A stretch of DNA of 64,000 nucleotides from Streptomyces kurssanovii (GCF_014649695.1 NZ_BMTN01000002.1:434001-498000); one strand, 5' to 3'. Shown: positions 21,174 through 29,428, counted from the first letter of the stretch. A program made the numbers and translations. The notes: generated from the sequence alone by a model not told the origin.

Positions 21174-22130
21174 TCACCGCAGAAGGCCCGTTCCCTCCGT
21201 GTGTTCTCCGGGCGCCGGGTCCCCGGCCCGCCGGGCGGCCGACAGCACCACGGCCGTGGTCGGCAGGTCCGGCGCGTCACGTGCGGTCAGCACACCGAAC
21301 CCGGCATCGGGGAAGAACAGCTCCGCCTCCCGTTCGACGAACCGCATCCGCCGGGCCAGGGCGTCCGCCCGTACGTCGCCCATCTGCCGCCCGAGGAGCG
21401 GCACACCACCGTGGCCGACCGACGCCGGCCGCGTGAACGCGATGCGCACGACCGTCTCGTCGGCGTCGTACGTGAGCACGGCCCCGGCCTCGAAAAAGTT
21501 GTCCTGACCGGCGCCACCGAACTCGGGGACGGACCCGATTCCGCCTCCGAGCAGCCGTCGCATGTCCGCGCGTGCCGATCCGAGGCGTACCGGGCCGATG
21601 CCGCGGTGCGCGACGACCTCGGCGGGCCCGGCTGCCACCGGGTGGGAGCCGTCCGCCGGCTCGAAGAACTCGAACGCGTCGTCGTCGACGGCGGTGGACC
21701 GCAGCCGCACGCTCTCGAAGCCGTCCGCGTCCTGCGCCGTGCCGCCGAGCACCACACCGAGGGCGGGCAGCGCCCACCCCTCCGCGTCCCTGGCGGCCTT
21801 CACCTCGTGTCCCAGGCCACGGAGTTCCGCGACCACCTCGGCCTCGGGCCGTCCGAGCAGCACGATCCCGTCCAGGGTGACGGGTGCGGGTGACGCCACC
21901 TCCACGGCGTGAAGGACGCCGGCGTCGTCGTACTCGAGGAACTCGAAGAAGCCGTCACCGCGCCCTTCACCGTCCCCGTGTCCGCCCGCCGCCGTGACGT
22001 ACATGTCCGTCAGGGTGGCGTCGGCGGCGCGCCGGAAGGCGGAGTCCGGCGCGCCTCGGGCCGCCCGTACGGAGGCCCGTGTCTGCCCGAAGCGGGCACC
22101 GGGTACGCCGACGCGAGGAAGTATCTCCAT
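21174..22130 (-). CDS. Hypothetical protein with an internal two-fold repeat
   Basis: A 318-residue cytoplasmic protein starting at ATG 22130 (MEILPRVGVPGARFG). I do not recognise a named family. Two halves share a pattern. The first has ARFGQTRASVRAARGAP, then FEFLEYDDAGVLHAVEV, then DGIVLLGRPEAEVVAELRGLG. The second has VRLGSARADMRRLLGGG, then FEAGAVLTYDADETVVRIAF, then GVPLLGRQMGDVRADALARR. Each half therefore looks like a 'G-x-R-xG-x-T/A-R' module followed by beta strands, as in some BamE/SmpA-like domains. No signal peptide. It lies 37 bases downstream of an L,D-transpeptidase gene in the same direction and may be cotranscribed. Confidence 0.65.
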   Translation of the reverse strand: MEILPRVGVPGARFGQTRASVRAARGAPDSAFRRAADATLTDMYVTAAGGHGDGEGRGDGFFEFLEYDDAGVLHAVEVASPAPVTLDGIVLLGRPEAEVVAELRGLGHEVKAARDAEGWALPALGVVLGGTAQDADGFESVRLRSTAVDDDAFEFFEPADGSHPVAAGPAEVVAHRGIGPVRLGSARADMRRLLGGGIGSVPEFGGAGQDNFFEAGAVLTYDADETVVRIAFTRPASVGHGGVPLLGRQMGDVRADALARRMRFVEREAELFFPDAGFGVLTARDAPDLPTTAVVLSAARRAGDPAPGEHTEGTGLLR

Positions 22131-22167
22131 ATACCGCCCGAATCTCCTCGATGTCCACTCTGTTCCG

Positions 22168-23106
22168 TCAGCCGATCGCGATGCGCGGGTTCGCGGACGG
22201 CTTGACCCAGCCCATGAACCGCTCCATCGTCGCGCGCGGCACCGACACACAGCCCGCGGTGGCGCCGCTGCCGTTGACGTGCAGGAAGATCCCCGCACCC
22301 CGGCCGGGGGTGGCCGGCCAGCGGTTGAAGTTGATGACCAGGGCCTTGGCGTACTGCGTCGGGTAGTTGATCAGGTGCTCGCTGCCGCGGTCGCCGGACT
22401 CGGTCAGCGGGAAGTCCGCGCCCGCCTCGGTGTGCATCGAGTTGTAGAACTTCGACTCCGGGTCCTGGACCCACCAGTGGCTGTCGTTGACCTTGGTGTA
22501 CGGCATGGCGGTGCCGCTCGACTCGACACCGAAGCCCTCCGTGATCGTGTAGGTGCCCGTGGGGGTGGTGTACGTGTTCTGCCGGCGGGTGGCACCGTCG
22601 GTCACCCCGTTCGATCCGACGCGTCCGGCGCTCGTCGAGAACTGCGCCTTCCAGCCGGCGGAGCCCTTCTGCCAGGCGGTGACCGTGGCATAAGAGCCGC
22701 CGGCCTTGACCGTGATGACCTGGGTGGCGTTGCCGACGTTCACGGGCACGGGGAAGTTCGGCGTGGAGGGCGCGGCGGGCTCGTCGCCGGAACCGCTGCC
22801 CGGGCCCGCGTTGCCGCCGCTCGTGGGCGTGGCCTTCGGGGCCGTGCTGCCGGACGCCTTGGCCGAGGCGGAGGATGAGGTGGACGCCGAGGGAGACGCG
22901 GAGGCGGACGGGGAGGCAGAGGCGGAGGCGGACGCGCTGGGCGAGGCCGAACCGCCCGTCACCTCCTTGTCCCCCTGCGCCGCCGCACCGGTCGAGGCGG
23001 CGGCGGCAGAGCCGGCCGGCTCCTCGCCCCCACCACAGGCCGACACCAGCGACATCACGCCGACCAGGGCGAGCACGGACGAGAACTTGACGGAGGAGCG
23101 CAGCAC
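22168..23106 (-). CDS. L,D-transpeptidase family lipoprotein (YkuD-like)
   Basis: A 312-residue lipoprotein. The signal MLRSSVKFSSVLALVGVMSL precedes lipobox VSAC (Cys 24), followed by a Ser/Ala-rich linker of about 85 residues. The C-terminal domain carries GAGIFLHVNGSGATAGCVSV, the His...Gly-Cys-Val catalytic motif of YkuD/L,D-transpeptidases in the variant form, plus TPTGTYTITEGFG (substrate strand). It probably acts on peptidoglycan at the outer membrane face. The upstream minus-strand box TGTATAACCG (23167-23176) may be the -10 element. Confidence 0.85.
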   Translation of the reverse strand: MLRSSVKFSSVLALVGVMSLVSACGGGEEPAGSAAAASTGAAAQGDKEVTGGSASPSASASASASPSASASPSASTSSSASAKASGSTAPKATPTSGGNAGPGSGSGDEPAAPSTPNFPVPVNVGNATQVITVKAGGSYATVTAWQKGSAGWKAQFSTSAGRVGSNGVTDGATRRQNTYTTPTGTYTITEGFGVESSGTAMPYTKVNDSHWWVQDPESKFYNSMHTEAGADFPLTESGDRGSEHLINYPTQYAKALVINFNRWPATPGRGAGIFLHVNGSGATAGCVSVPRATMERFMGWVKPSANPRIAIG

Positions 23107-23260
23107 GGGATGATCCTTGGCTCGTCGGAACGGCGCGGCAGCACGTCACCGCGCCTCAAGGCTGGCCGGTTATACATCGCCTGCCCGGCCGAAAACCAGG
23201 CGACAGACATTCCGGGCACACGGCGTTCGAGGGGCGCGGGCCCCCGCCGTCGCGGACGGC

Positions 23261-24145
23261 TCAGCCGCGCAGGTCCGCGGGGAGCTCGATCCTGCCGTCG
23301 TACGCGCCCTGGTTCTCCGTGGTCACCTGCTGCTCGAAGGCCATGTCCTGCCCGTTGTACGGAATCAGGAAGCCGAAGGCGAGGCGGTGACTCCTGATCC
23401 GGTACGTCTTCGCGTCCAGGACCAGCACCTCCTCCAGGCCGGAGAGGCTCAGCTGCGCGTCGTCCACCGGGATGCCGGCCTCGCGCAGCTGCTCGGCCGT
23501 GGGCTCGAACTCGCGCTTCGCCTTCTTGGCCCAGGCTCGCTGCTGGACGGCGCTCAGCTTCTGCTTGCCGCTCGTGACGCGGAGTTCGACCGTGCCGCCG
23601 CCGTCCGCCTCGGTCACCTTCACGTCGCCGCCGGGGGCCTGCGCGTACATCCGGAACTCGTCGATGACCGCGATCGGGTCGTCGGCCTTGTTCCGCATCT
23701 CCGGATCGGCGGGTGACACGGCCTTCCACTCGGCCGAGCCCTCCTTGAGATGGCCCTCTTCGCCGACGACGTACAGCTCCTCGGTCTTCTTCTTGCCCTT
23801 GCTGCTGGTGCTGACGCCCTGCGAGTGCAGCGCCGCCCGCCCGACGGCCCGCTGGATCGTGCCCTCGTAGGTCGCGTCACTCTTCTGACCCTGGGACGTC
23901 AGCCCCTCCTCCCCCTTCACGGAGAAGGACCAGGCGGACTCCTCCGCCATCGCCTTCTCGGCGAGGTCGATGAAGTCCTCCGCCGTCTCGGGCGCCTTGG
24001 TCGGCGCGGGCGTCGCGGACGACTGCGCCGCCGCCTCGGGGCTCCCCGCCGCGGTCGGCTCGTCCGCCTCCGCGGCGCACGCGGCCAGGGCGAGCGAGAG
24101 CGGGAGCACGAGCAGGGCGGCACTCCGGATGGGGCGGGTTCGCAT
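23261..24145 (-). CDS. LolA/LppX-like lipoprotein
   Basis: A 294-residue lipoprotein. Signal MRTRPIRSAALLVLPLSLAL ends in AAC (Cys about 23). An Ala/Glu-rich spacer leads to a beta-rich domain: AWSFSVKGEEG, then SDATYEGTIQRAVGRAA, then EELYVVGEEGHLKEGS, and a final AFEQQVTTENQG. This is the pattern of actinobacterial LppX/LprG/LolA-fold lipoproteins that bind acyl or lipid ligands outside the membrane. The ligand is unknown. It is a single gene, with no obvious partner next to it. Confidence 0.7.
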   Translation of the reverse strand: MRTRPIRSAALLVLPLSLALAACAAEADEPTAAGSPEAAAQSSATPAPTKAPETAEDFIDLAEKAMAEESAWSFSVKGEEGLTSQGQKSDATYEGTIQRAVGRAALHSQGVSTSSKGKKKTEELYVVGEEGHLKEGSAEWKAVSPADPEMRNKADDPIAVIDEFRMYAQAPGGDVKVTEADGGGTVELRVTSGKQKLSAVQQRAWAKKAKREFEPTAEQLREAGIPVDDAQLSLSGLEEVLVLDAKTYRIRSHRLAFGFLIPYNGQDMAFEQQVTTENQGAYDGRIELPADLRG

Positions 24146-24321
24146 GGGCGGTTCCTCACGTCACGACGGGGCGCGGACTGTACAACAGCTCCCGCCTCTT
24201 GATCACCCCGACGGACATTCCCGGCATCCCCCTCGGAGGCCGTCGCGCTTGGAGGGCGTCCCGGTGGGCCGGATCTGGGCTCCGACCGGGAAATTCCGTC
24301 TCGTATCGGACCACATGGGTG

Positions 24322-25266
24322 TCACGGCGACGACTCGCTCTCGTAGCTCTCGAACCAGTGGGTGTCGAAGTACCGGGCCGTCGAGAAGGGATGCTCCCGT
24401 TCGGTGAGCAACCGGTGGACGAACTCGGCGGTCGTGCCGTCGAACCGGACCCACGAGTCGGGGATGTCCTCCGTCACGAGCACGGGCCACCGGTCGGGGT
24501 CGGGGTCCTCCGTGAGCCAGTAGAACCCGTGCGCCTGCTCCGTGCTCCCCCACTGCAGCAGCCCGCCCGGCACCGGGTACACCTCGTACGGCCTCCACAG
24601 CTCACTGCCGCGCGTCCTGGCCCACTCGCCCAGCCACTCGGTGTGCCGGACGATGTCCGCGCTCACGGTGGAGGCATCAGGCGTCTGGAGTGCGAGGAAG
24701 CCGTCGAACGCGCCGGTGCCGAAGATCTCGGCCAGTTGCTTGTAGTCGCTCGGCAGCGCCGTCCCGAGCCGGTTCTCGACCGCCGCCCAGTCGAACGTCC
24801 GCGGCCGGCTCGGCTCCCACCCCGTGACGGCGACGACCCCGTCCACCCAGGACGTCAGCTCCGCCGTCCGCGCCGCAGGGTCCTCCCGTTCGGCCACCAG
24901 CGCCACGAGCCGGACGTCGTCCCCCGCCCGCGCGCTGCCGCACCCGATCCACCGGTCCGCGAACGCCCATCCGCACATCTCCACGATCCGCTCGCCGAAC
25001 GGGGCCAGCAGCGGGAGCCCGGTCCGCGCGGTCACCGTCGGATCGGCGAACCCGCCCACGGCAAGGTTCCGCGGCCGGCCGTACAGCCCGCCGAGCGCCT
25101 CTTGGAGAGCGGGAAGGCCGATCCCCTCCGAGGGCGCCAGGCATACGTGCCCAGCAGGGTGCCCCGGCGTAGCGCAGTTGAGGTCGCCCGTCCCCGGGGC
25201 GGCCACCCGGTGCACCACTGACAGGAGTTCGTCCAGATGGTGCGCACGCTCTTCCCGTTCGTCCAT
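24322..25266 (-). CDS. SUKH (SMI1/KNR4) domain protein with an N-terminal extension
   Basis: About 314 residues. The C-terminal 160 residues form a SUKH domain: TFDWAAVENRLGTALPSDYK, then QLAEIFGTGAFDGFLAL, and PGGLLQWGSTEQAHGFYWL. SUKH proteins are mostly immunity proteins of polymorphic toxins. The N-terminal 150 residues (LDELLSVVHRVAAPGTGDL onward) are not recognised. The start is uncertain: ATG at 25266 (MDEREERAHH) is chosen because earlier ATGs at 25317 and 25341 overlap the divergent gene; none has a clear ribosome site. It is the first of four SUKH genes across 10 kb. Confidence 0.72.
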   Translation of the reverse strand: MDEREERAHHLDELLSVVHRVAAPGTGDLNCATPGHPAGHVCLAPSEGIGLPALQEALGGLYGRPRNLAVGGFADPTVTARTGLPLLAPFGERIVEMCGWAFADRWIGCGSARAGDDVRLVALVAEREDPAARTAELTSWVDGVVAVTGWEPSRPRTFDWAAVENRLGTALPSDYKQLAEIFGTGAFDGFLALQTPDASTVSADIVRHTEWLGEWARTRGSELWRPYEVYPVPGGLLQWGSTEQAHGFYWLTEDPDPDRWPVLVTEDIPDSWVRFDGTTAEFVHRLLTEREHPFSTARYFDTHWFESYESESSP

Positions 25267-25318
25267 GGCGACATTGAAACGGACGCCGCCGACACCTTCC
25301 CCCGGCGGCCGCGCCATG

Positions 25319-26053
25319 ATGTCGCCCGTGACGAACAGCACGGACCTGATCCCCGCCCGGATACCGGGCTACGACGGCGGCCCCCTGACCCACCGCCCCG
25401 AACTCCTCGACGAGCGGCTGTTCTGGCTCGGACACCTCTCCTCCTGCGCACAGAGCAGCGAGGACGCCCAGGAGTTGCTGCTCGGTGCGGACTACGACGC
25501 CGCCGGCGACTTCCAGGCCACGCTGTACAGACGTGCCGACTGGCCGACGTTCACCGTCCCGCTCGCCGCGGGCCACCGCCTGCACGTCGTGCTCCGCACC
25601 TTCGAGGACGACGCCGGCACCGACTACCTGCTGCACCACCCCGACTGGGAACGGGCCGAACTCCTCGCCGTGGACGACGGGCACTTCATGGGTCCCGCCC
25701 TGTCCTGGCCCGAGCTGACCGCCGCGGCGGACAACGGCCTGCCGGGCGGCTCCACCACCGATCCGGACGCCCGGCTGCTGCTCCTGCTGCCCGCACTGGG
25801 CGACGACGACCTGCCCGACGACGCGGTCGAGCGCCTGACGACCGCCCTACGAGCCCTGGTCGGCGTCGAGGACCCCGAGGCGGTCGCCGCCGCGCTCCTG
25901 GAGAGCCAAGGTCCGGCCGGCGACGCGACCTGGACCACGATCGGGGACGGGGTCCAGGTCAACCACGGCTCGTACTCCTACCGGAATCCCGCCAACGGCT
26001 TCGCCCTGCCGCCCGCCCGGCTGGCCCGGGTGTCCGCCGCGCTCGCCCCCTGA
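25319..26053 (+). CDS. Hypothetical protein, possible immunity-type companion
   Basis: About 244 residues from ATG 25319 (or GTG 25328, giving TNSTDLIPARIPGYDGG). It is soluble and acidic, with no signal peptide or recognised domain. Notable segments are LTHRPELLDERLFWLGHLSS, then HVVLRTFEDDAGTDYLLHHP, and LARVSAALAP at the end. Codon usage is typical Streptomyces. It diverges from a SUKH gene with about 50 bases between starts and overlaps by 207 bases the 3' end of the convergent ATPase gene. Function unknown. Confidence 0.6.
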   Translation: MSPVTNSTDLIPARIPGYDGGPLTHRPELLDERLFWLGHLSSCAQSSEDAQELLLGADYDAAGDFQATLYRRADWPTFTVPLAAGHRLHVVLRTFEDDAGTDYLLHHPDWERAELLAVDDGHFMGPALSWPELTAAADNGLPGGSTTDPDARLLLLLPALGDDDLPDDAVERLTTALRALVGVEDPEAVAAALLESQGPAGDATWTTIGDGVQVNHGSYSYRNPANGFALPPARLARVSAALAP

Positions 26054-26419
26054 CCGCCACGCCGCCAGCTCGCACCACACCGTCTTGCCACCGGGTCCCT
26101 GGCCCACGCCCCACCGCAGGGTCAGCGCGTCGAGCAGCACGAGACCCCGGCCCGACTCGTCGTCGGCGGAGGCTGTCCCGCACATGACGGGCAGGGCAAG
26201 CGGGTCGGCGTCGGTGACCTCCAGTCGCGTACGGCCGGTGTCGCACGACACCCGGACCGTCACCGGCGTGCCCTCACCGACGTGGCGGATCACGTTGGTG
26301 ACGAGCTCGGTCGCGCAGAGCCGGAGGTCGGCGCCGTAGTCGCGCAGGGCGCGGCGCACGCCGGCGACGGCGGCCGGGGTCGCGAGCAGCTCCAGCGTCA
26401 GGGGTGGCCGGCTCATCAC
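25847..26419 (-). CDS. RsbW-like ATP-binding regulatory protein (HATPase)
   Basis: A 190-residue protein. Its first 120 residues form a GHKL/HATPase_c_2 domain: N-box LCATELVTNVIRHVGEG, G1-type LEVTDADP, and ESGRGLVLLDALTLRWG, then GKTVWCELA. Streptomyces has many such anti-sigma-like kinases next to XRE/DUF5753 and DUF397 genes (WhiJ-type clusters). The last 70 residues are Gly/Arg/Val-rich, match no domain and are antisense to the end of the convergent gene, so they may be read-through after loss of the normal stop. Coupled to the upstream small gene (GTGATG overlap). Confidence 0.8.
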   Translation of the reverse strand: MMSRPPLTLELLATPAAVAGVRRALRDYGADLRLCATELVTNVIRHVGEGTPVTVRVSCDTGRTRLEVTDADPLALPVMCGTASADDESGRGLVLLDALTLRWGVGQGPGGKTVWCELAAWRSGGERGGHPGQPGGRQGEAVGGIPVGVRAVVDLDPVPDRGPGRVAGRTLALQERGGDRLGVLDADQGS

Positions 26420-26619
26420 GCGACTCCCTTGCGGAGGGCGGCGACCAGCGTCCGGGCGGTCAGCAGATTGCAGTTGCCGAGGGAGATCAGCGGCCGGGCC
26501 GGGTAGCGGGCGGCGAAGGTCGGCAGGTCGACGCGGAGGGACGGGAGCGTGATGCCGTGCTCGGCGAGGGCGGCGCGGAGCTCCTCGGCGCAGTCGTCGG
26601 CTTCGGAGTGGTCGTACAT
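26416..26619 (-). CDS. Small conserved protein of the WhiJ-type cluster
   Basis: 67 residues from ATG 26619 (MYDHSEADDCAEELRAALAE). It is acidic at the N-terminus, then PSLRVDLPTFAARYPARPLI and a helical ISLGNCNLLTARTLVAALRKG. Small proteins of this sort accompany XRE/DUF5753 regulators in Streptomyces. No enzymatic motif. Its stop overlaps the start of the ATP-binding protein. It diverges from the XRE regulator, with 178 bases between starts. Confidence 0.65.
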   Translation of the reverse strand: MYDHSEADDCAEELRAALAEHGITLPSLRVDLPTFAARYPARPLISLGNCNLLTARTLVAALRKGVA

Positions 26620-26797
26620 AGGTGGTTCACACCTTCCAGTGCGCTGGGTGACGAACTGCTCACAGCGTGGTGCCGGGCCGCGTAGCGTGAAAGAGGTTCG
26701 GGATCCCCGCCCTGAACTGCGCGTATGCGCGGTGCAGTTGGTACGGGCCGGAGAACCTCGGGAAACGGGCGGTACACGGCACCAGGGACGGTGGGCG

Positions 26798-27652
26798 ATG
26801 GGGCAGCGCAAGGACATCGACGGCTCGGCGGGCGTCCCGACTTTCTACGGCAGCGAGTTGCGGTGGAAACGGGAAGAGGCGGGACTGACGCTCCAGCAGC
26901 TGGTCGAGGGCAGCTTCTACGGTCCCAGCCACCTCAGCGAGATCGAACGCGGCACGCGCCGGATGCCGGCGGAACTGGCCGAGCACGTGGACCATGTGCT
27001 CGGCACGGACGGCTTCTTCCGGCGGCGCTGCGAGGACGTGCGGCGGGCGAAACGGCGGGGCCACGCGAGCTACTTCGAGCGGGTGCTGGAGGCGGAGAAG
27101 CACGCGGAGACCATTGAGGAGTGGTGCCCGACGCTGATCCCGGGCCTGCTGCAGACGGACGCGTACGCGCGGGCGGTGGTGCGCGCGACCCATCCTCTTG
27201 CCCCGGACGAGGAGGTGGAGGAGAAGGTCAGCGCGCGACTGGCACGCGCCCGCCTCTTCGAGGACAACCACAAGACCCCGATGTACTGGGCGATCCTTTC
27301 CGAGTCGCTCCTGCGCCAGCCGATCCTTCCGCCGGACCAGGCGGCCGGACAACTGGAACACATCGCGGCGCTGGCACGTCGCCACCGGATCGTTCCCCAG
27401 ATCCTTCCGTGGAACTGCGGGGCGCATCCTTTCATGCTGGGCACGGCCAAGGTCATGACCTTCCCCGACGCCCCACCCCTGGTCTACACGGAGGCACTCC
27501 ACAGCGGGGACACCATCGACGATCCGGCCCTCGTGAAGGAGTACCGCCGGTCGTACGATTGGCTCAGGGCCGCCGCACTGCCACCGGAGGCGTCCCTCGC
27601 CCTGATCGAGGAAGCGGCTGAGGATGACCGACATGGCAAGCAGCGGGATTGA
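26798..27652 (+). CDS. XRE family regulator with DUF5753 (WhiJ-like)
   Basis: A 284-residue DNA-binding protein. The N-terminal helix-turn-helix is YGSELRWKREEAGLTLQQL, then GPSHLSEIERGTRRMP. The C-terminal 180 residues are DUF5753: ARAVVRATHP, then LARARLFEDNHKTPMYWAIL, then IPQ/VPQILPWNCGAHPF and DTIDDPALVKEYRRSYDWL. This is the architecture of WhiJ and related developmental regulators, which act with small DUF397 proteins. The DUF397 gene overlaps its 3' end by 29 bases. A broken second copy of the C-terminal region lies at 32333-32632. ATG at 26798 fixed by family N-terminus. Confidence 0.9.
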   Translation: MGQRKDIDGSAGVPTFYGSELRWKREEAGLTLQQLVEGSFYGPSHLSEIERGTRRMPAELAEHVDHVLGTDGFFRRRCEDVRRAKRRGHASYFERVLEAEKHAETIEEWCPTLIPGLLQTDAYARAVVRATHPLAPDEEVEEKVSARLARARLFEDNHKTPMYWAILSESLLRQPILPPDQAAGQLEHIAALARRHRIVPQILPWNCGAHPFMLGTAKVMTFPDAPPLVYTEALHSGDTIDDPALVKEYRRSYDWLRAAALPPEASLALIEEAAEDDRHGKQRD

Positions 27653-27932
27653 CTTGAGCACCGCTCTCTGGCGCAAGAGCAGCTACAGCAACGGCAGTGG
27701 CGGAGACTGTGTCGAGGTCGCGGAGGCGTTCCCCGGCGCGGCCGCCTGGCGCAAGAGCACGTACAGCAACGGCGACGGCGGCGACTGCGTCGAGGTGTGC
27801 GACGCCCACACCGGCGTCGTCCCCGTCCGCGACTCCAAGGTCCCGAGCGGCCCGGTCCTCACGGTCACGTCCCCGGCCTGGACCGCCTTCGTCATGTCCC
27901 TCAAGGCAGAGCCCGGGCAGAGGGTTTCGTAG
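27624..27932 (+). CDS. DUF397 protein with two tandem motif copies
   Basis: A 102-residue small protein partner of the WhiJ-type regulator. DUF397 proteins usually have one W-R-K-S-S-Y-S-N-G...CVEVA motif. Here it occurs twice, at about residues 16-33 (WRKSSYSNGSGGDCVEVA) and 42-59 (WRKSTYSNGDGGDCVEVC), followed by the single conserved C-terminal part (VPVRDSK and AWTAFV). The ATG lies within the end of the regulator gene; a second ATG three codons on is possible. Known family members bind or antagonise the paired XRE protein. Confidence 0.87.
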   Translation: MTDMASSGIDLSTALWRKSSYSNGSGGDCVEVAEAFPGAAAWRKSTYSNGDGGDCVEVCDAHTGVVPVRDSKVPSGPVLTVTSPAWTAFVMSLKAEPGQRVS

Positions 27933-28092
27933 CCCGGTCACCGGATCCGGGCTTTCCTACAGACTCCGTCCCGTCCCGTCCCTCCCTCCATCGCACGCCT
28001 GATCGTGTCGATGACGGTGGAGCAGCCCAGGACGAGTACGGACGGGATGGCGACCGCCCAGGAATGCCACGGCCGAGAGAGGTCACGGTGCC

Positions 28093-28608
28093 TCAGCCGA
28101 GGGGCTGGAAGAAGGGACGCTCGGGAGCGAAATTGCGTGAGCAGACGCCCACGTCCTCGCCCCTCAGGTATGCCAGCATCCAATCGCTGAACGACATGGC
28201 GTACTCCTGGAACTCCCCTTCGTCGCTCTCGTGGACGAAGACCGAGCAGGCCTCGGACGCCTTCAGGGGGACCCTGAAGAACATCGTCTCCCCCGATGCG
28301 GCCGACCCCCAGGGGAACAGTTCCCCCGGGCCCGTACCCACTGGCTGGGACACCATGTCCTCCGGCGCCTGCGCCCAGGCGTCGATGTCCGACCTGATCA
28401 GCCGCCCCAGGTTTCCGTGCGGCACTCCTGGATGAGCGGTGTACACCTGATTGTTGATCCGCACCGGCCCGTACGCGTCGCAGAACTCACGGAAGTCGTC
28501 CGGGAACACGATGCCGAGCTCTCCCTCGAGCCGGTGCCAGGGCCCCGGATCGGACCACCCGAACCGGGGCTCCCCGAGCAGCCCCCTGATGTCGTCGAGA
28601 CTGGCCAT
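28093..28608 (-). CDS. SUKH (SMI1/KNR4) immunity-type protein
   Basis: A 171-residue acidic soluble protein. The SUKH signature is HRLEGELGIVFPDDFREFCDAYG near residue 25, INNQVYTAHP, then GPGELFPWGSAASGETMFFR, and the C-terminal FSDWMLAYLRGEDVGV. The gene has a good ribosome site (GGGAG) upstream of its ATG. Its C-terminal half is clearly similar to the truncated SUKH at 30262, so both come from a common immunity gene. It is divergent from the signal-peptidase-like gene. No adjacent toxin gene is left, so it may protect against a toxin tip encoded elsewhere. Confidence 0.82.
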   Translation of the reverse strand: MASLDDIRGLLGEPRFGWSDPGPWHRLEGELGIVFPDDFREFCDAYGPVRINNQVYTAHPGVPHGNLGRLIRSDIDAWAQAPEDMVSQPVGTGPGELFPWGSAASGETMFFRVPLKASEACSVFVHESDEGEFQEYAMSFSDWMLAYLRGEDVGVCSRNFAPERPFFQPLG

Positions 28609-28652
28609 GATTCACTCCCGTGGACGGTGTACGGACGACCGGCCGGGCCGTC

Positions 28653-28698
28653 AGCCGGCTCACTCGCTACTGCGCCGGGCCCCCGAAAGCCGTCACAC
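28653..28698. repeat. 46-base imperfect repeat, copy B
   Basis: Ungapped partner of 18997-19042 (37 of 46 bases identical by my count). It lies in the divergent promoter region between a SUKH gene and the signal-peptidase-like gene. Confidence 0.5.
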
Positions 28699-28759
28699 AC
28701 GGGGCGGTTACCCTCTGCTGGCCCGCCCGGCCGTCGGGAGGGTCGAGGGAAGGGCGTTC

Positions 28760-29428
28760 ATGCGGCAGCGGAGAGCGGGAAGCGGCCTGAGAGTCGCGGC
28801 ATGGGTGCTGGTACCACTCGGACTGGTCCTGATGCTGGGTGGCATCGGATACACCTGGACGAACTACGAAGGCGCCACCGTCATGAGCGAGGCGATGTCG
28901 CCCACGTACCGTCCGGGCGAGCGGCTGCTCATCGAGCGCACGGACGCGGGCGAGATACGCAGGGGCGACGTCGTACTCGTCGATGTACCCGACCGGTATC
29001 AGGGCGCGCCGGTCCTCCAGCGGGTCATCGGGCTCGGCGGCGATCACGTGGTGTGCTGCGACGGGGGCCGGATCACGGTCAACGGGGAGCCGATCGACGA
29101 ACCGTATGTGATGCGCGGTGAAGTGAACCCGGGAGCCGGAGAATACGGCGTGACGGTGCCGGACGGGCGGTTGTTCCTGCTGGGCGACCACCGGGCGAAC
29201 TCGCACGACTCGCGTTTCTTCCTCGGCGAGCAGTCGGGCAGCGTCGCGGCGTCCGGAGTGCACGGGCGCGTGCAGAACGATTCCACCGTGCCGGTGGTAC
29301 TGGCAGCCCTGGGCACCCTCGGGATCGTGATGGCCCTGGTCGGGACCGGCCTGGGGATCGGCGCATACGTGGCCCGGCGCCGTGCCCGGCCGCCGGTCGA
29401 GGCTGCTCCACCGTGGCCTGCGGCCTGA
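28760..29428 (+). CDS. Signal peptidase I-like membrane protein lacking both catalytic residues
   Basis: A 222-residue protein with an N-terminal transmembrane helix (about 10-32), an S26-type extracytoplasmic domain and a second helix near the C-terminus (about 180-205). Box B reads SEAMSPTYRPG where active enzymes have SxSMxPT; the nucleophile position is Ala45. Box D reads LQRVIGLGGD where active enzymes have a Lys (KRxxGxPGD); here it is Gln87. Box E, GDHRANSHDSR, is intact. The fold is thus kept but proteolysis is not expected. A paralogue with the same losses is at 32929-33606. ATG at 28760; nearest neighbours are SUKH genes. Confidence 0.85.
   Translation: MRQRRAGSGLRVAAWVLVPLGLVLMLGGIGYTWTNYEGATVMSEAMSPTYRPGERLLIERTDAGEIRRGDVVLVDVPDRYQGAPVLQRVIGLGGDHVVCCDGGRITVNGEPIDEPYVMRGEVNPGAGEYGVTVPDGRLFLLGDHRANSHDSRFFLGEQSGSVAASGVHGRVQNDSTVPVVLAALGTLGIVMALVGTGLGIGAYVARRRARPPVEAAPPWPAA

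Noticed and set aside
24800-25318. N-terminal extension of the 25319 gene back to 24824
   Set aside because: That part overlaps the SUKH gene on the other strand and reads as low-complexity Ser/Arg/Pro. The sensible protein begins at the ATG/GTG near 25319-25328.
26549-26797. N-terminal extension of the XRE regulator
   Set aside because: It overlaps the divergent small gene; the family start (MGQRKD..., helix-turn-helix soon after) is at 26798.
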